Below, piece by piece: positions 9,075 to 17,068 of a stretch of 64,000 nt of DNA; positions within the stretch are counted from its first letter, which is position 1; every line of letters starts with the position of its first letter. The notes under the pieces were generated by a model, which worked only from the letters and a program-made list of their open reading frames with translations, did not search any database and was not told where the DNA came from. The DNA lies in contig JAAFAI010000001.1 of assembly GCA_018222405.1 (NCBI GenBank), positions 410,618 through 474,617 of the forward strand, read 5' to 3'. Position numbers and translations under genes: made by a program. This DNA comes from Gammaproteobacteria bacterium. GTDB taxonomy: Bacteria; Pseudomonadota; Gammaproteobacteria; Enterobacterales; Alteromonadaceae.

Positions 9075-12000
9075 ATGATGTTTGCATGGTTAATAAGCCG
9101 CGCGGTGAAGCTGCGCTTTGTATTGTTACTGGTGCTTGTGGGCCTGTGTGTGATGGCTGCACTGATGATCCCACGCCTTAATCTTGATGCCTTTCCTGAT
9201 GTCACCAATATTCAGGTGGCCATTAATACCGAAGCGCCGGGGCTGGCAGCTGAAGAGGTAGAACAGCTGATTACCTATCCTATTGAAGCGGTAATGTATG
9301 CGCTGCCCGATGTTGAGGAAGTACGCTCGATCTCTAAAACCGGTTTATCCGGTATTACCGTGGTGTTTAAGGAAGGTACGGATATTTATTTTGCCCGGCA
9401 ACTGGTGTTTGAGCGGTTGCAGATAGCGGCGGAGATGATCCCTGAAGGGGTTGGGGTGCCTGCTATTGGCCCCAACACTTCTGGTCTTGGCCAGGTGTAT
9501 CAATACCTGTTGATTGCCGAACCGGATTCAGGTTTCGACAGCATGGCACTGCGCAGTCTCAATGATTACCTCATCAAGCTTATGTTAATGCCGGTTGATG
9601 GCATTACCGATGTGCTGTCGTTTGGCGGCTATGTGCGTCAGTATCAGGTCAATCTGTATCCCAACCGGCTGCTGTCTTATAACCTGACCCAGCAGGACGT
9701 AGTGGATGCTTTATCCCGCAATAACAACAATGCCGGTGGCTGGTATATGCAGCGGGGGCCCGAACAACTGGTGATCCGCGGTACTGGCTGGTTGTCTTCA
9801 GATCAGCAAGCTCTCGAAGAGTTAAAACAAATTCCACTGAAAACCGCCGGGGCGGCCATTGTAACTGTGGGTGACTTGGCAGAGGTGCGGATTGGCAGCG
9901 AGATACGCCAGGGTGCCGTGACTATGTCTGTAAAGCAATCTGATGGCAGTATCAGCAACCGCGGCGAGGTGGTTTCCGGCGTGGTTTTAAAACGCATGGG
10001 AGCTAACACCAATGCCACTATCGAAGGCATTAATGCCCGGCTGGATTTAATTGCTAAAGCACTGCCCGAAGGTGTTCACTTTGAACCCTATTACGACCAG
10101 GCGGATCTGATTAAACAGGCGGTAGATACGGTAGTAAAAGCCCTGTTGCTGGCCTTTATGTTCATTGTCATTGTGCTGGCACTGTTTCTGTTAAGCGTGA
10201 GGGCAACGGTCCTGGTGCTGCTCTCTATCCCGGTTTCCATCGGATTGGCGCTGGCCATGCTCAGCATGTTGGGAATATCTGCCAACCTGATGTCTCTGGG
10301 CGGAATGGCAGTGGCTATTGGCATGCTGGTGGATGGTTCGGTGGTCGTAGTGGAGAATATTTACCAGAAACTACCAAAAAACAGTACTGAAACCCATCAA
10401 ATACCCACTTTAGTGGTGGCTGCGGCCCGGGAAGTGGCAAAACCTGTCTTTTTTGCGACGCTGATTATTCTGGTAGTATTTACCCCGCTGTTCAGTTTTG
10501 AGGGGGTCGAAGCCAAGCTGTTTCAGCCCATGGCCATCGCCATTATGCTGGCCCTCATTTGCGCCGTGCTGGTGGCGTTGATATTTGTGCCAGTACTGGC
10601 CACGTTTTTACTGAGCGCACGGCCGGTTAAGCAGCGCAATAACCCTCTTCTTAGTGCACTGGAGCGCAACTATGCGAGACTGCTTAATCTTACTATGGGG
10701 CATCGAAAATGGGTTACTGGCAGTGCATTGGTGCTGATAGTGATTGCCAGCGTGCTGCTCCCGCGGCTGGGCACTGAGTTTGCGCCTGAGCTGGAAGAAG
10801 GAACCATTAACCTGCGGGTGACCCTGGCACCTTCAGCCAGTCTGGAAACGGCGCTAAGCGTGGCGCCGAAGCTGGAAAGCATGTTGCTGGAATTTCCTGA
10901 AGTGACCTATGCGGTGAGTAAAATTGGCCGCGCCGAGATTGGCGGCGACCCGGAACCGGTAAACAATATAGAAATTTATATGGGCCTGCGCCCGGTTAGT
11001 GAGTGGCAAACCGCGACCAACCGCGTGGCACTGCAGGAAGCCATGGCCCATAAACTGGAGGCGCATCCGGGATTACTGTTTAACTTCTCGCAGCCTATTG
11101 CTACCCGCGTAGACGAACTGCTCTCCGGAGTTAAAGCGGAGCTGGCAATCAAACTATTCGGTCCCGAACTCGATGTACTGGCTGAGTATGGCCAGCAGAT
11201 TGCTGAAGTAGTCGGCGGCATTGCGGGCGCTCAGGACGTAGCGATGGAGCAAATAAGTGGCGAAGCTCAGTTAGTCGTGCGGCCGGTGCGTAAGCAGCTT
11301 AGTCGTTATGGTCTGGACGTTGCGGATGTGATGAATCTGGTCCAGCATGGGCTTGGCGGGGCCTCTGCCGGGCAAATTATCAACGGCAATGAGCGTTACG
11401 ATATCGTGGTGCGTTATGCTGAGGCTTTTCGGGATGATATAGCTGCCATCAAAGAACTGCGCTTGCTAACTGCTCAGGGGGCCTGGATCCGCTTGCAGGA
11501 TGTCGCGTCTGTGGCGATTGAGTCTGGGCCGCCTCAAATCCGCCGGGATGATGTGCAGCGTCGGGTAGTCATTCAGGCTAATGTGGATGGTCGTGATATG
11601 GGCAGCGTGGTTGCCGATATTCAGGCCGCCATAGAAGCCGACGTTGCCCTGCCTGGTGGTTATGCCGTGCAGATTGGTGGGCAGTTTGAGAATCAGCAAC
11701 GCGCCATGCAGCGCTTAATGCTGGTTGTTCCAATATCCCTGCTGCTGATTGCTTTGCTGTTATATTTTGCGTTTACCGATATTCGCCTGGTTGCGCTAAT
11801 TATGGTGAATATTCCGTTAGCCGCCATTGGCGGAGTGTTTTCTTTGTATGTGAGTGGCCACTATTTATCTGTGCCAAGTTCAGTAGGTTTTATCACCTTG
11901 TTTGGTGTGGCTGTATTGAATGGTGTGGTAATGGTGGAAAGTATCAATCAGCGGCGAAATCAAAACACCGACCTGGCCGCTGCCATCTTCGATGGTGCCT

Positions 12001-12206
12001 GTTCACGACTTCGGCCGGTATTAATGACTGCGCTGACATCGGCGTTAGGGCTCATTCCAATGTTGTTATCTGACGGACTGGGTGCTGAAATCCAAAAGCC
12101 ATTGGCAGCGGTGATTGTTGGTGGGCTTATCAGTTCTACCTTGCTCACGCTGGTGGTTATTCCGTCGCTCTACAGCAGCTTTATCAAGCAAAAATCAGCG
12201 GCGTAA
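9075..12206 (+). CDS. czcA: Heavy-metal efflux RND transporter, CzcA family
   Basis: 1043-residue inner-membrane proton-driven cation exporter with the RND pattern of twelve membrane segments and two large periplasmic loops. The start MFAWLISRAVKLRFVLLL and the motif VDGSVVVVEN in membrane segment 4 are typical. The proton-relay positions equivalent to CzcA Asp408 and Glu415 are Asp420 and Glu427, but the site equivalent to Asp402 is Ala414 (AIGMLVDG). This places it outside the classical DFGxxxDG zinc/cobalt/cadmium group, so the substrate is uncertain. Preceded by a CAGGGG ribosome site; its stop lies inside a terminator hairpin. Confidence 0.92.
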   Translation: MMFAWLISRAVKLRFVLLLVLVGLCVMAALMIPRLNLDAFPDVTNIQVAINTEAPGLAAEEVEQLITYPIEAVMYALPDVEEVRSISKTGLSGITVVFKEGTDIYFARQLVFERLQIAAEMIPEGVGVPAIGPNTSGLGQVYQYLLIAEPDSGFDSMALRSLNDYLIKLMLMPVDGITDVLSFGGYVRQYQVNLYPNRLLSYNLTQQDVVDALSRNNNNAGGWYMQRGPEQLVIRGTGWLSSDQQALEELKQIPLKTAGAAIVTVGDLAEVRIGSEIRQGAVTMSVKQSDGSISNRGEVVSGVVLKRMGANTNATIEGINARLDLIAKALPEGVHFEPYYDQADLIKQAVDTVVKALLLAFMFIVIVLALFLLSVRATVLVLLSIPVSIGLALAMLSMLGISANLMSLGGMAVAIGMLVDGSVVVVENIYQKLPKNSTETHQIPTLVVAAAREVAKPVFFATLIILVVFTPLFSFEGVEAKLFQPMAIAIMLALICAVLVALIFVPVLATFLLSARPVKQRNNPLLSALERNYARLLNLTMGHRKWVTGSALVLIVIASVLLPRLGTEFAPELEEGTINLRVTLAPSASLETALSVAPKLESMLLEFPEVTYAVSKIGRAEIGGDPEPVNNIEIYMGLRPVSEWQTATNRVALQEAMAHKLEAHPGLLFNFSQPIATRVDELLSGVKAELAIKLFGPELDVLAEYGQQIAEVVGGIAGAQDVAMEQISGEAQLVVRPVRKQLSRYGLDVADVMNLVQHGLGGASAGQIINGNERYDIVVRYAEAFRDDIAAIKELRLLTAQGAWIRLQDVASVAIESGPPQIRRDDVQRRVVIQANVDGRDMGSVVADIQAAIEADVALPGGYAVQIGGQFENQQRAMQRLMLVVPISLLLIALLLYFAFTDIRLVALIMVNIPLAAIGGVFSLYVSGHYLSVPSSVGFITLFGVAVLNGVVMVESINQRRNQNTDLAAAIFDGACSRLRPVLMTALTSALGLIPMLLSDGLGAEIQKPLAAVIVGGLISSTLLTLVVIPSLYSSFIKQKSAA

Positions 12207-12221
12207 TTATCCGCTGATTTT
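12191..12221 (+). terminator. Terminator of the czc operon, overlapping the czcA stop
   Basis: Perfect 11-bp inverted repeat (AAAATCAGCGG / CCGCTGATTTT) with a 9-base loop holding the czcA stop codon 12204-12206. The descending arm ends in four T residues. A second imperfect hairpin lies at 12241-12283 (ATGCCCCGCAGC / GCTGCCGGGGCAT, one bulge). Confidence 0.7.
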
Positions 12222-12374
12222 GCTACACAACCCAACAATTATGCCCCGCAGCAAAACGCTTTCAGAGTAAGCTGCCGGGGCATCAATCGTATACTAGAGC
12301 CTCATGCTTTCATGTGTTCCCAGGGACGGGGTTATCTTCCTATTTTGTTCACATTGCCATTAACCGGAGTTTAA

Positions 12375-12731
12375 ATGAGCTTATTGCAAACCGTTGTTCA
12401 GCATCCTTCAGAAGCACCTGCTACCAGCCACGCCGATCCTAAAATTTTATTAGAGGGCAATCCGTTACTGGAAAAGTGGGCGCATGTGGCGTCGGGCAAC
12501 GACAAGATTAAAGTGGGTGTGATGACCTGCGAACCCAGTGTTAACCGCTCGGTGAAAAAAGGCTTCTTTGAGTTTTGCTATATCATTGAAGGGTTGATTG
12601 AGCTGACAGAAGATGGTGGTGAGCCAGTTACTTATAAAGCCGGAGATACCTTTTTACTGCAGGAAGGTTTTGCCGGTACCTGGCGGACCATCGAAAAATA
12701 CAAAAAAGTTTATGTGTGCGTTTACGATTAA
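12375..12731 (+). CDS. Small cupin-domain protein (Cupin_3/DUF861 type)
   Basis: 118-residue single-domain cupin. The segment from FCYIIEGLIELTEDGGEP through YKAGDTFLLQEGFAGTW matches the two beta-hairpin blocks of the EutQ/DUF861 cupin group. This group often lacks some of the metal-binding histidines, and here none of the classical GxHxH ligands is evident. Ribosome site GGAG 9 bases before the ATG. Such proteins often accompany amino acid or hydroxy acid catabolism genes; the next gene is a 2-hydroxyacid dehydrogenase on the other strand. Function unknown. Confidence 0.8.
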   Translation: MSLLQTVVQHPSEAPATSHADPKILLEGNPLLEKWAHVASGNDKIKVGVMTCEPSVNRSVKKGFFEFCYIIEGLIELTEDGGEPVTYKAGDTFLLQEGFAGTWRTIEKYKKVYVCVYD

Positions 12732-12746
12732 GCGTTAACTTGACAC

Positions 12747-12776
12747 AAAAAAGGCAGCCACAGTGCTGCCTTTTTA
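12747..12776. terminator. Bidirectional intrinsic terminator
   Basis: GGCAGC / GCTGCC stem (12753-12758 and 12765-12770) flanked by an A-run on the left and a T-run on the right. It serves the plus-strand cupin gene and the converging minus-strand reductase gene ending at 12783. Confidence 0.85.
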
Positions 12777-12782
12777 ATTACC

Positions 12783-13715
12783 TTAATACCCTCTGAGTTT
12801 ATCCACTTCACCGGTCATGGTTTTACCGGCCAGCCAGAGTTGCAGGTTTTCTACCAGTCGTAATGCCGCCGTGTCATTGCGTGTAACCGATGCAATGTGT
12901 GGCGTAATATGAATATTCGGGTGATCCCAGAAAGGATGGCTTTTGGGTAATGGCTCAGGATCGAAAACATCCATAATGGCTTCGCTGATGTGTCCGGCAT
13001 CCAGATGAAACAGCAAATCATCGGCTACCAGCTGTTCACCACGGCCGGCGTTTATCAGTGCGGCGCCCTTGGGCAATTTGGCCAGTAATTCTGCGTCAAG
13101 AATGCCTTTGGTGTTGGCCGTTAAGGGCAATAAACTAATCAGAATGTCAGTGTTGCCCAGCATTTCAGCAGACGGCGTGTCACCTGAAAAAGTTAGCACA
13201 CCAGGGAGTTGCTTGGTGCTGCGGCTATAGCCCTGCACGGCGAAGCCCAGCCCGCTTAACGTATACGCCACCTGGCTACCCAGTTCACCAAGGCCCAGAA
13301 TGCTGATAGTGCATTCATGGGGGAGCTTAACGCTGTGGGGCTGCCAAAGATTCTGGTGTTGCTGGCGCTGATAGCGAAATATGTCGCGATGGAGCATCAT
13401 GACCGCCGTTAGCACCCAGGTTTGCATTTGGGTGGCTATGGAAGGGTCTATCATTCTCACCAGTTTTAAATGAGACGGGAGTGACGCCGGCGCGAATTGA
13501 TCAACACCGGCGCCTACGGAGAAAATGGCCTTGAGATTAGGAAACTGCTGCTGATAATTGTCTGGCAGTGTCCAGGTGATAATGGCATCTACGGCTTCTG
13601 GCTCTGGCACTTCAGGCCAGGTAAACCAGCGCACTTCGGGTAATGCAGCATTTACGGCTTGCTGCCAGCACTCGCCCCGCTCAGCGGGGCCTTTATACAA
13701 TAGGGTTAGCGCCAC
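12783..13715 (-). CDS. ghrA: Glyoxylate/hydroxypyruvate reductase A-type 2-hydroxyacid dehydrogenase
   Basis: 310-residue D-2-hydroxyacid dehydrogenase of the GhrA branch, which reduces glyoxylate, hydroxypyruvate or related 2-keto acids with NAD(P)H in the cytoplasm. The NAD motif GLGELGSQVAYTLSGLG is clear. The catalytic Arg (INAGRGEQ), Glu (DVFDPEPLP) and His (TPHIASVT) are all present. Starts with GTG (MALTLLYKG) only 3 bases after the upstream Lrp gene stop, so the two are cotranscribed. The natural substrate may be a keto acid from the neighbouring amino acid catabolic genes (inference). Confidence 0.85.
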   Translation of the reverse strand: MALTLLYKGPAERGECWQQAVNAALPEVRWFTWPEVPEPEAVDAIITWTLPDNYQQQFPNLKAIFSVGAGVDQFAPASLPSHLKLVRMIDPSIATQMQTWVLTAVMMLHRDIFRYQRQQHQNLWQPHSVKLPHECTISILGLGELGSQVAYTLSGLGFAVQGYSRSTKQLPGVLTFSGDTPSAEMLGNTDILISLLPLTANTKGILDAELLAKLPKGAALINAGRGEQLVADDLLFHLDAGHISEAIMDVFDPEPLPKSHPFWDHPNIHITPHIASVTRNDTAALRLVENLQLWLAGKTMTGEVDKLRGY

Positions 13716-13718
13716 TTA

Positions 13719-14210
13719 CTACTTTTCCGGTTTAAACAAAGTGGTTAGCGGATAATGGAGTTTTTCGATTGGCGACTTCAGTACGATATAGCTGAAGTAT
13801 TTTGCAATGCCAAAATCCTGTTCCAGTATCTCTTCCATCAGTGTTTGATAATGGGTAATCCCACGGGTAACAAATTTGAGCAGGTAATCATAACCGCCAC
13901 TGATCAGGTGACATTCAATCACTTCATCAATGGTGCGGATATTGCGCTCAAATTTCGCGAAGTCTTCCATGTGGTGATCGGTTAACGTGACTTCAGTAAA
14001 AACCGTTGCCGTTTCACCTAATTTATCCAGCGCAATTTTTGCGTTATAGCTAGTGATATAGCCGGCTTTTTCCAACCGTTTAACTCGCGCCAGGCATGGG
14101 CTTGGCGACAGAGCGACTGCATCCGCCAGGTCGGTATTGGTAATCCGCCCGTTTTTTTGCAGTTCTGCCAGTATATTAATGTCAATTCGGTCTAATTTAG
14201 TGCCAGCCAC
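13719..14210 (-). CDS. Lrp/AsnC family transcriptional regulator
   Basis: 163-residue regulator with an N-terminal winged helix-turn-helix (DRIDINILAELQKNGRITNTDLADAVALSPSPC is the region, residues 6-38) and a C-terminal RAM/AsnC ligand domain. Feast/famine regulators of this type respond to amino acids and often control adjacent catabolic genes. GTG start with GAGGAT about 8 bases upstream. First gene of a two-gene unit with the GhrA-like reductase, which it probably regulates, perhaps along with nearby cupin or TonB receptor genes (inference). Confidence 0.92.
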   Translation of the reverse strand: MAGTKLDRIDINILAELQKNGRITNTDLADAVALSPSPCLARVKRLEKAGYITSYNAKIALDKLGETATVFTEVTLTDHHMEDFAKFERNIRTIDEVIECHLISGGYDYLLKFVTRGITHYQTLMEEILEQDFGIAKYFSYIVLKSPIEKLHYPLTTLFKPEK

Positions 14211-14351
14211 GGTATTATCCTCTTAGTACTTCTCGGTCTTCGTCACATTACCGTCATCATGGAAAACAGTCACCTGATTTACATGTTGCAAAGGGTAATT
14301 ATCGAAGTGTCCGGACCAGCTGGAATGTCCAGCCAGCCCGATTAAGCAGTG

Positions 14352-16496
14352 TTAAAAGGCGTACTTAACGCTGACTTTCGCCTGACGAGGTGCGCCTGGC
14401 ATGGTCCACATCGCAGAGTAAGAACTGGCGTAGTACTCTTTATCGAACAGGTTTTCGATATCGGCGTTTATGCTAAGTGAATCCGTCAGGTTTACGGAAC
14501 CAAAGAGTCTCACCGTGGTGTAGCTTGGTAAAATGTAGTTCGGATCAATCAGTTCCCCCGGGCGTTCGTCCACGTAAGTTACGCTCGCGCCCACTTTAGA
14601 CTCTTTACCGGCAATATCCAGATAGTGAATGCCGGTAACATTTAGCTTGTTCTTGGGAATATTCAATAACTGAGTACCCGCCGGAATATTCACCAGCCAG
14701 TCAGCATTGATAATATCGTTGGATGTAGTGGCATCAACGTAAGCGTAGGCAACAGTCACCATAGTATCTTCACCGAGCATCGCTGTCAGATCCACTTCGA
14801 TACCCTGACTTTCAGCTTCACCAATAGTGTCAGAGAAGCCGGCGTTAGCAGGAATTGGGTCGGCAGCCAGCACATTGCTCTTTTCAGCTCGGAATAAGGC
14901 AACTGTACCAGTCAGGCTCTCATCTTCATTATTAAACTTAACCCCGGCTTCGTAAGACTTACTCTCTTCCGGGTCAAAGGTTTCGCCTGCCGCATTAGAC
15001 CCTGAGTTTGGACGGAAGCCTTCAGAGTAGCTGGCATAAAGGGTATAAAGTGAAGATGCCTCATACACCAGACCAAATCTTGGGCTGGTGGTCGTTTGAG
15101 ACTGCGATGAGACAGTTACCGGATCTGTGCGATAATTTTCAAATTCCTGGTCATAGTTATCAACCCGGATGCCTACCTGCATTTTGAATTTCTCTGTGAC
15201 ATCTATCTGATCCTGAAAGTAAATGCCTACTGACGTTTGGTTTTCAGAGTCGAAGCGATTTGGCGATAAATCTGGCAAAGGCTGACCATATTCAGGGTTA
15301 TATTTGTTTACCGCAAACGTTGTGTCATTTACGCCCCAGGCAACACGCCAGCGGTTCTGCAGGATGTCGAGGGTGTAGTCGTAGGCATCCGCACCAATTA
15401 AAATATGGTGGTCCATGCCGGCAAGTTCCACAGTACCGCTTAATTCAAGGCGGCCAGCTAAGTCTTCGGCATCATAATCACGGTACAGACGGCGACGGTT
15501 AACGGTTTCTTCAAAGCCTTCTTCGGTGACTAACTGGCGACCGCCGAGTTCAACCTCAGAGGCAAAGCCTTCGAAAGATGATTCACGGTAGCTTAAGCCT
15601 GCCAGTAAACTCCAGTCGCTGTTTAACTGATGCTGCAGAGTTAACTGATGACCGGTGGCTTCGATTTGCACCGGACCATCGTTTGGTTCACCATAAAAGA
15701 CATCAAGCGGTACATCGAAGTAGTCGTAGTTAGTAACTAATACACCGCGGTCGAAAATCAATTCCTGATCGAGGTATTCAAGTTCATATACCAGACTGGT
15801 ATCGCTTGAGATGTTGTAGTGAAAAGACGGGCTGATAGACAGTTTCTCGGAATACACTTCGTCGCGGAAACTGCCTGCATCCTCGTAGGCGCCGTTTACA
15901 CGGAAGGCGAGATCATCAGTGATGGCATTGGTGTAATCACCTTCAAGGCGGTACAGGTCGTAGCTGCCTGCTGTGGCCTGAATATACCCTTCTTCATAAA
16001 ACTGCGGCTTTTTAGTGATGATGTTGATGGTACCACCGGGTTCACTGCGGCCAAATAAAGCAGAGCCTGGTCCTTTAATAACCTCAATAGCCTGAATGTT
16101 TGACGTTTCACGGCGACCGCTGTAGCCACGACCAGCGCTAAAACCATTTACCAGGTAGCCGCCGGGCAGGTTTTCGTCACCAGCAAAACCACGGATGGCA
16201 AAACTGTCCCACATGCCACCGAAGCTGTTCTGACGAGCGATGCCGCTACTGAAATCCAGCGCATTCTGGAAGTCATTAACGCCTAAATCGTCGAGTAATT
16301 CGGCACTAACCACATCGATATTTTGTGGCATTGACTTAAGTGGCACGTCACCGCGATAAGCCTGACGCTGCTTCACCACTTCAATTTGTTCAATCTCGTC
16401 GGTCTCTGAGCCGGACTGGGCGTTGACGGTGGATGACAGTGCGACTGATACAGCAGCTGCAAGCACTGACTTCACGATAATTCTGTTGGTGTTCAT
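14352..16496 (-). CDS. TonB-dependent siderophore receptor (FpvA/FhuE-like)
   Basis: About 714-residue outer-membrane receptor. Start at 16496 (MNTNRIIVKSVLAAAVSVAL, signal peptide to about residue 26, ending VNA) is chosen because GGAGAA sits 9 bases upstream; a longer frame begins at 16535. The plug domain has FAIRGF, VIKGPGSALFGRSEPGG and TINIITKKP, the signature of siderophore receptors. It ends with the barrel-closing YASSYSAMWTMPGAPRQAKVSVKYAF region, with terminal Phe. It imports ferric siderophore using TonB energy. No clear Fur box was identified upstream. Confidence 0.9.
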   Translation of the reverse strand: MNTNRIIVKSVLAAAVSVALSSTVNAQSGSETDEIEQIEVVKQRQAYRGDVPLKSMPQNIDVVSAELLDDLGVNDFQNALDFSSGIARQNSFGGMWDSFAIRGFAGDENLPGGYLVNGFSAGRGYSGRRETSNIQAIEVIKGPGSALFGRSEPGGTINIITKKPQFYEEGYIQATAGSYDLYRLEGDYTNAITDDLAFRVNGAYEDAGSFRDEVYSEKLSISPSFHYNISSDTSLVYELEYLDQELIFDRGVLVTNYDYFDVPLDVFYGEPNDGPVQIEATGHQLTLQHQLNSDWSLLAGLSYRESSFEGFASEVELGGRQLVTEEGFEETVNRRRLYRDYDAEDLAGRLELSGTVELAGMDHHILIGADAYDYTLDILQNRWRVAWGVNDTTFAVNKYNPEYGQPLPDLSPNRFDSENQTSVGIYFQDQIDVTEKFKMQVGIRVDNYDQEFENYRTDPVTVSSQSQTTTSPRFGLVYEASSLYTLYASYSEGFRPNSGSNAAGETFDPEESKSYEAGVKFNNEDESLTGTVALFRAEKSNVLAADPIPANAGFSDTIGEAESQGIEVDLTAMLGEDTMVTVAYAYVDATTSNDIINADWLVNIPAGTQLLNIPKNKLNVTGIHYLDIAGKESKVGASVTYVDERPGELIDPNYILPSYTTVRLFGSVNLTDSLSINADIENLFDKEYYASSYSAMWTMPGAPRQAKVSVKYAF

Positions 16497-16852
16497 CTTG
16501 TGTTGTTCTCCAATGAGTTCTTTGGTCAACGGCAAAAGGGCATATCCGACAGCCTATGATTGTTTTTGTGCTATCTCATTTGTTTTTTATAAGTGGATAA
16601 TCCTTCCACAATCAGTATAAGTGTAACGCCGTGTTCAAATTGCGTTGAAAAATCCCCTTTGTACAGTGAAAAATATCAAGCCTTAGGTTGATGCAGCAGA
16701 AAATGCTAATTGGATTAAAAAAGCCGGATATGGCGAAGATTGGCGAACTTTGAAACAGGAAATCGTATACGAAAATGTGGGTTCAGGTGATAGGCCCACG
16801 ATTAGCGCCAGAAAACGACGCTGATCTGCAGTATATTGAGGTGAACGACATT
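16497..16852. other. Intergenic stretch without a convincing gene
   Basis: About 355 bp between the siderophore receptor start and the small membrane ORF. It must carry the receptor promoter near 16500-16620, which is AT-rich. A weak GTGGG/CCCAC dyad at about 16777-16799 could end transcripts coming from the right. No long ORF, RNA gene or clear Fur operator was recognised. Confidence 0.5.
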
Positions 16853-17035
16853 TTAATTGGTGCGTGTTTCGTTACGCCAAAACCACCAGGAAAGTACTGC
16901 GGGCAGCAAAATGCTCGGCAGAAGCAGACCTATCACTAAAATGCCGGCAAAATCTGCGGGCAGTACCCAGACCAGAGCGGCGCTGATGAGTCCTGCCGTG
17001 ATGGCCAACATAGGAGCAAGGCTTAATTTCGGCAA
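16853..17035 (-). CDS. Possible small two-helix membrane protein
   Basis: 60-residue ORF with two hydrophobic segments (about residues 8-26 and 29-52) and a charged tail RNETRTN, a reasonable small inner-membrane protein. It follows the TonB receptor gene by 34 bp on the same strand. Doubts: the start is TTG lying in the middle of a perfect 32-bp palindrome, and no ribosome site is visible; an internal ATG at 17011 is the alternative. No family recognised. Confidence 0.4.
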   Translation of the reverse strand: MPKLSLAPMLAITAGLISAALVWVLPADFAGILVIGLLLPSILLPAVLSWWFWRNETRTN

Positions 17036-17051
17036 TTGCCGAAATTAAGCC
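17020..17051. repeat. Perfect 32-bp palindrome
   Basis: Sixteen bases (GGCTTAATTTCGGCAA) followed directly by their exact reverse complement, centre between 17035 and 17036, no loop. It lies between the TonB receptor stop (17069) and the small ORF. It could act as a terminator or processing hairpin on the minus strand, although no T-run follows, or as a dimer-binding site. Confidence 0.85.
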
Positions 17052-17068
17052 AGAAAGACAACGATAAA

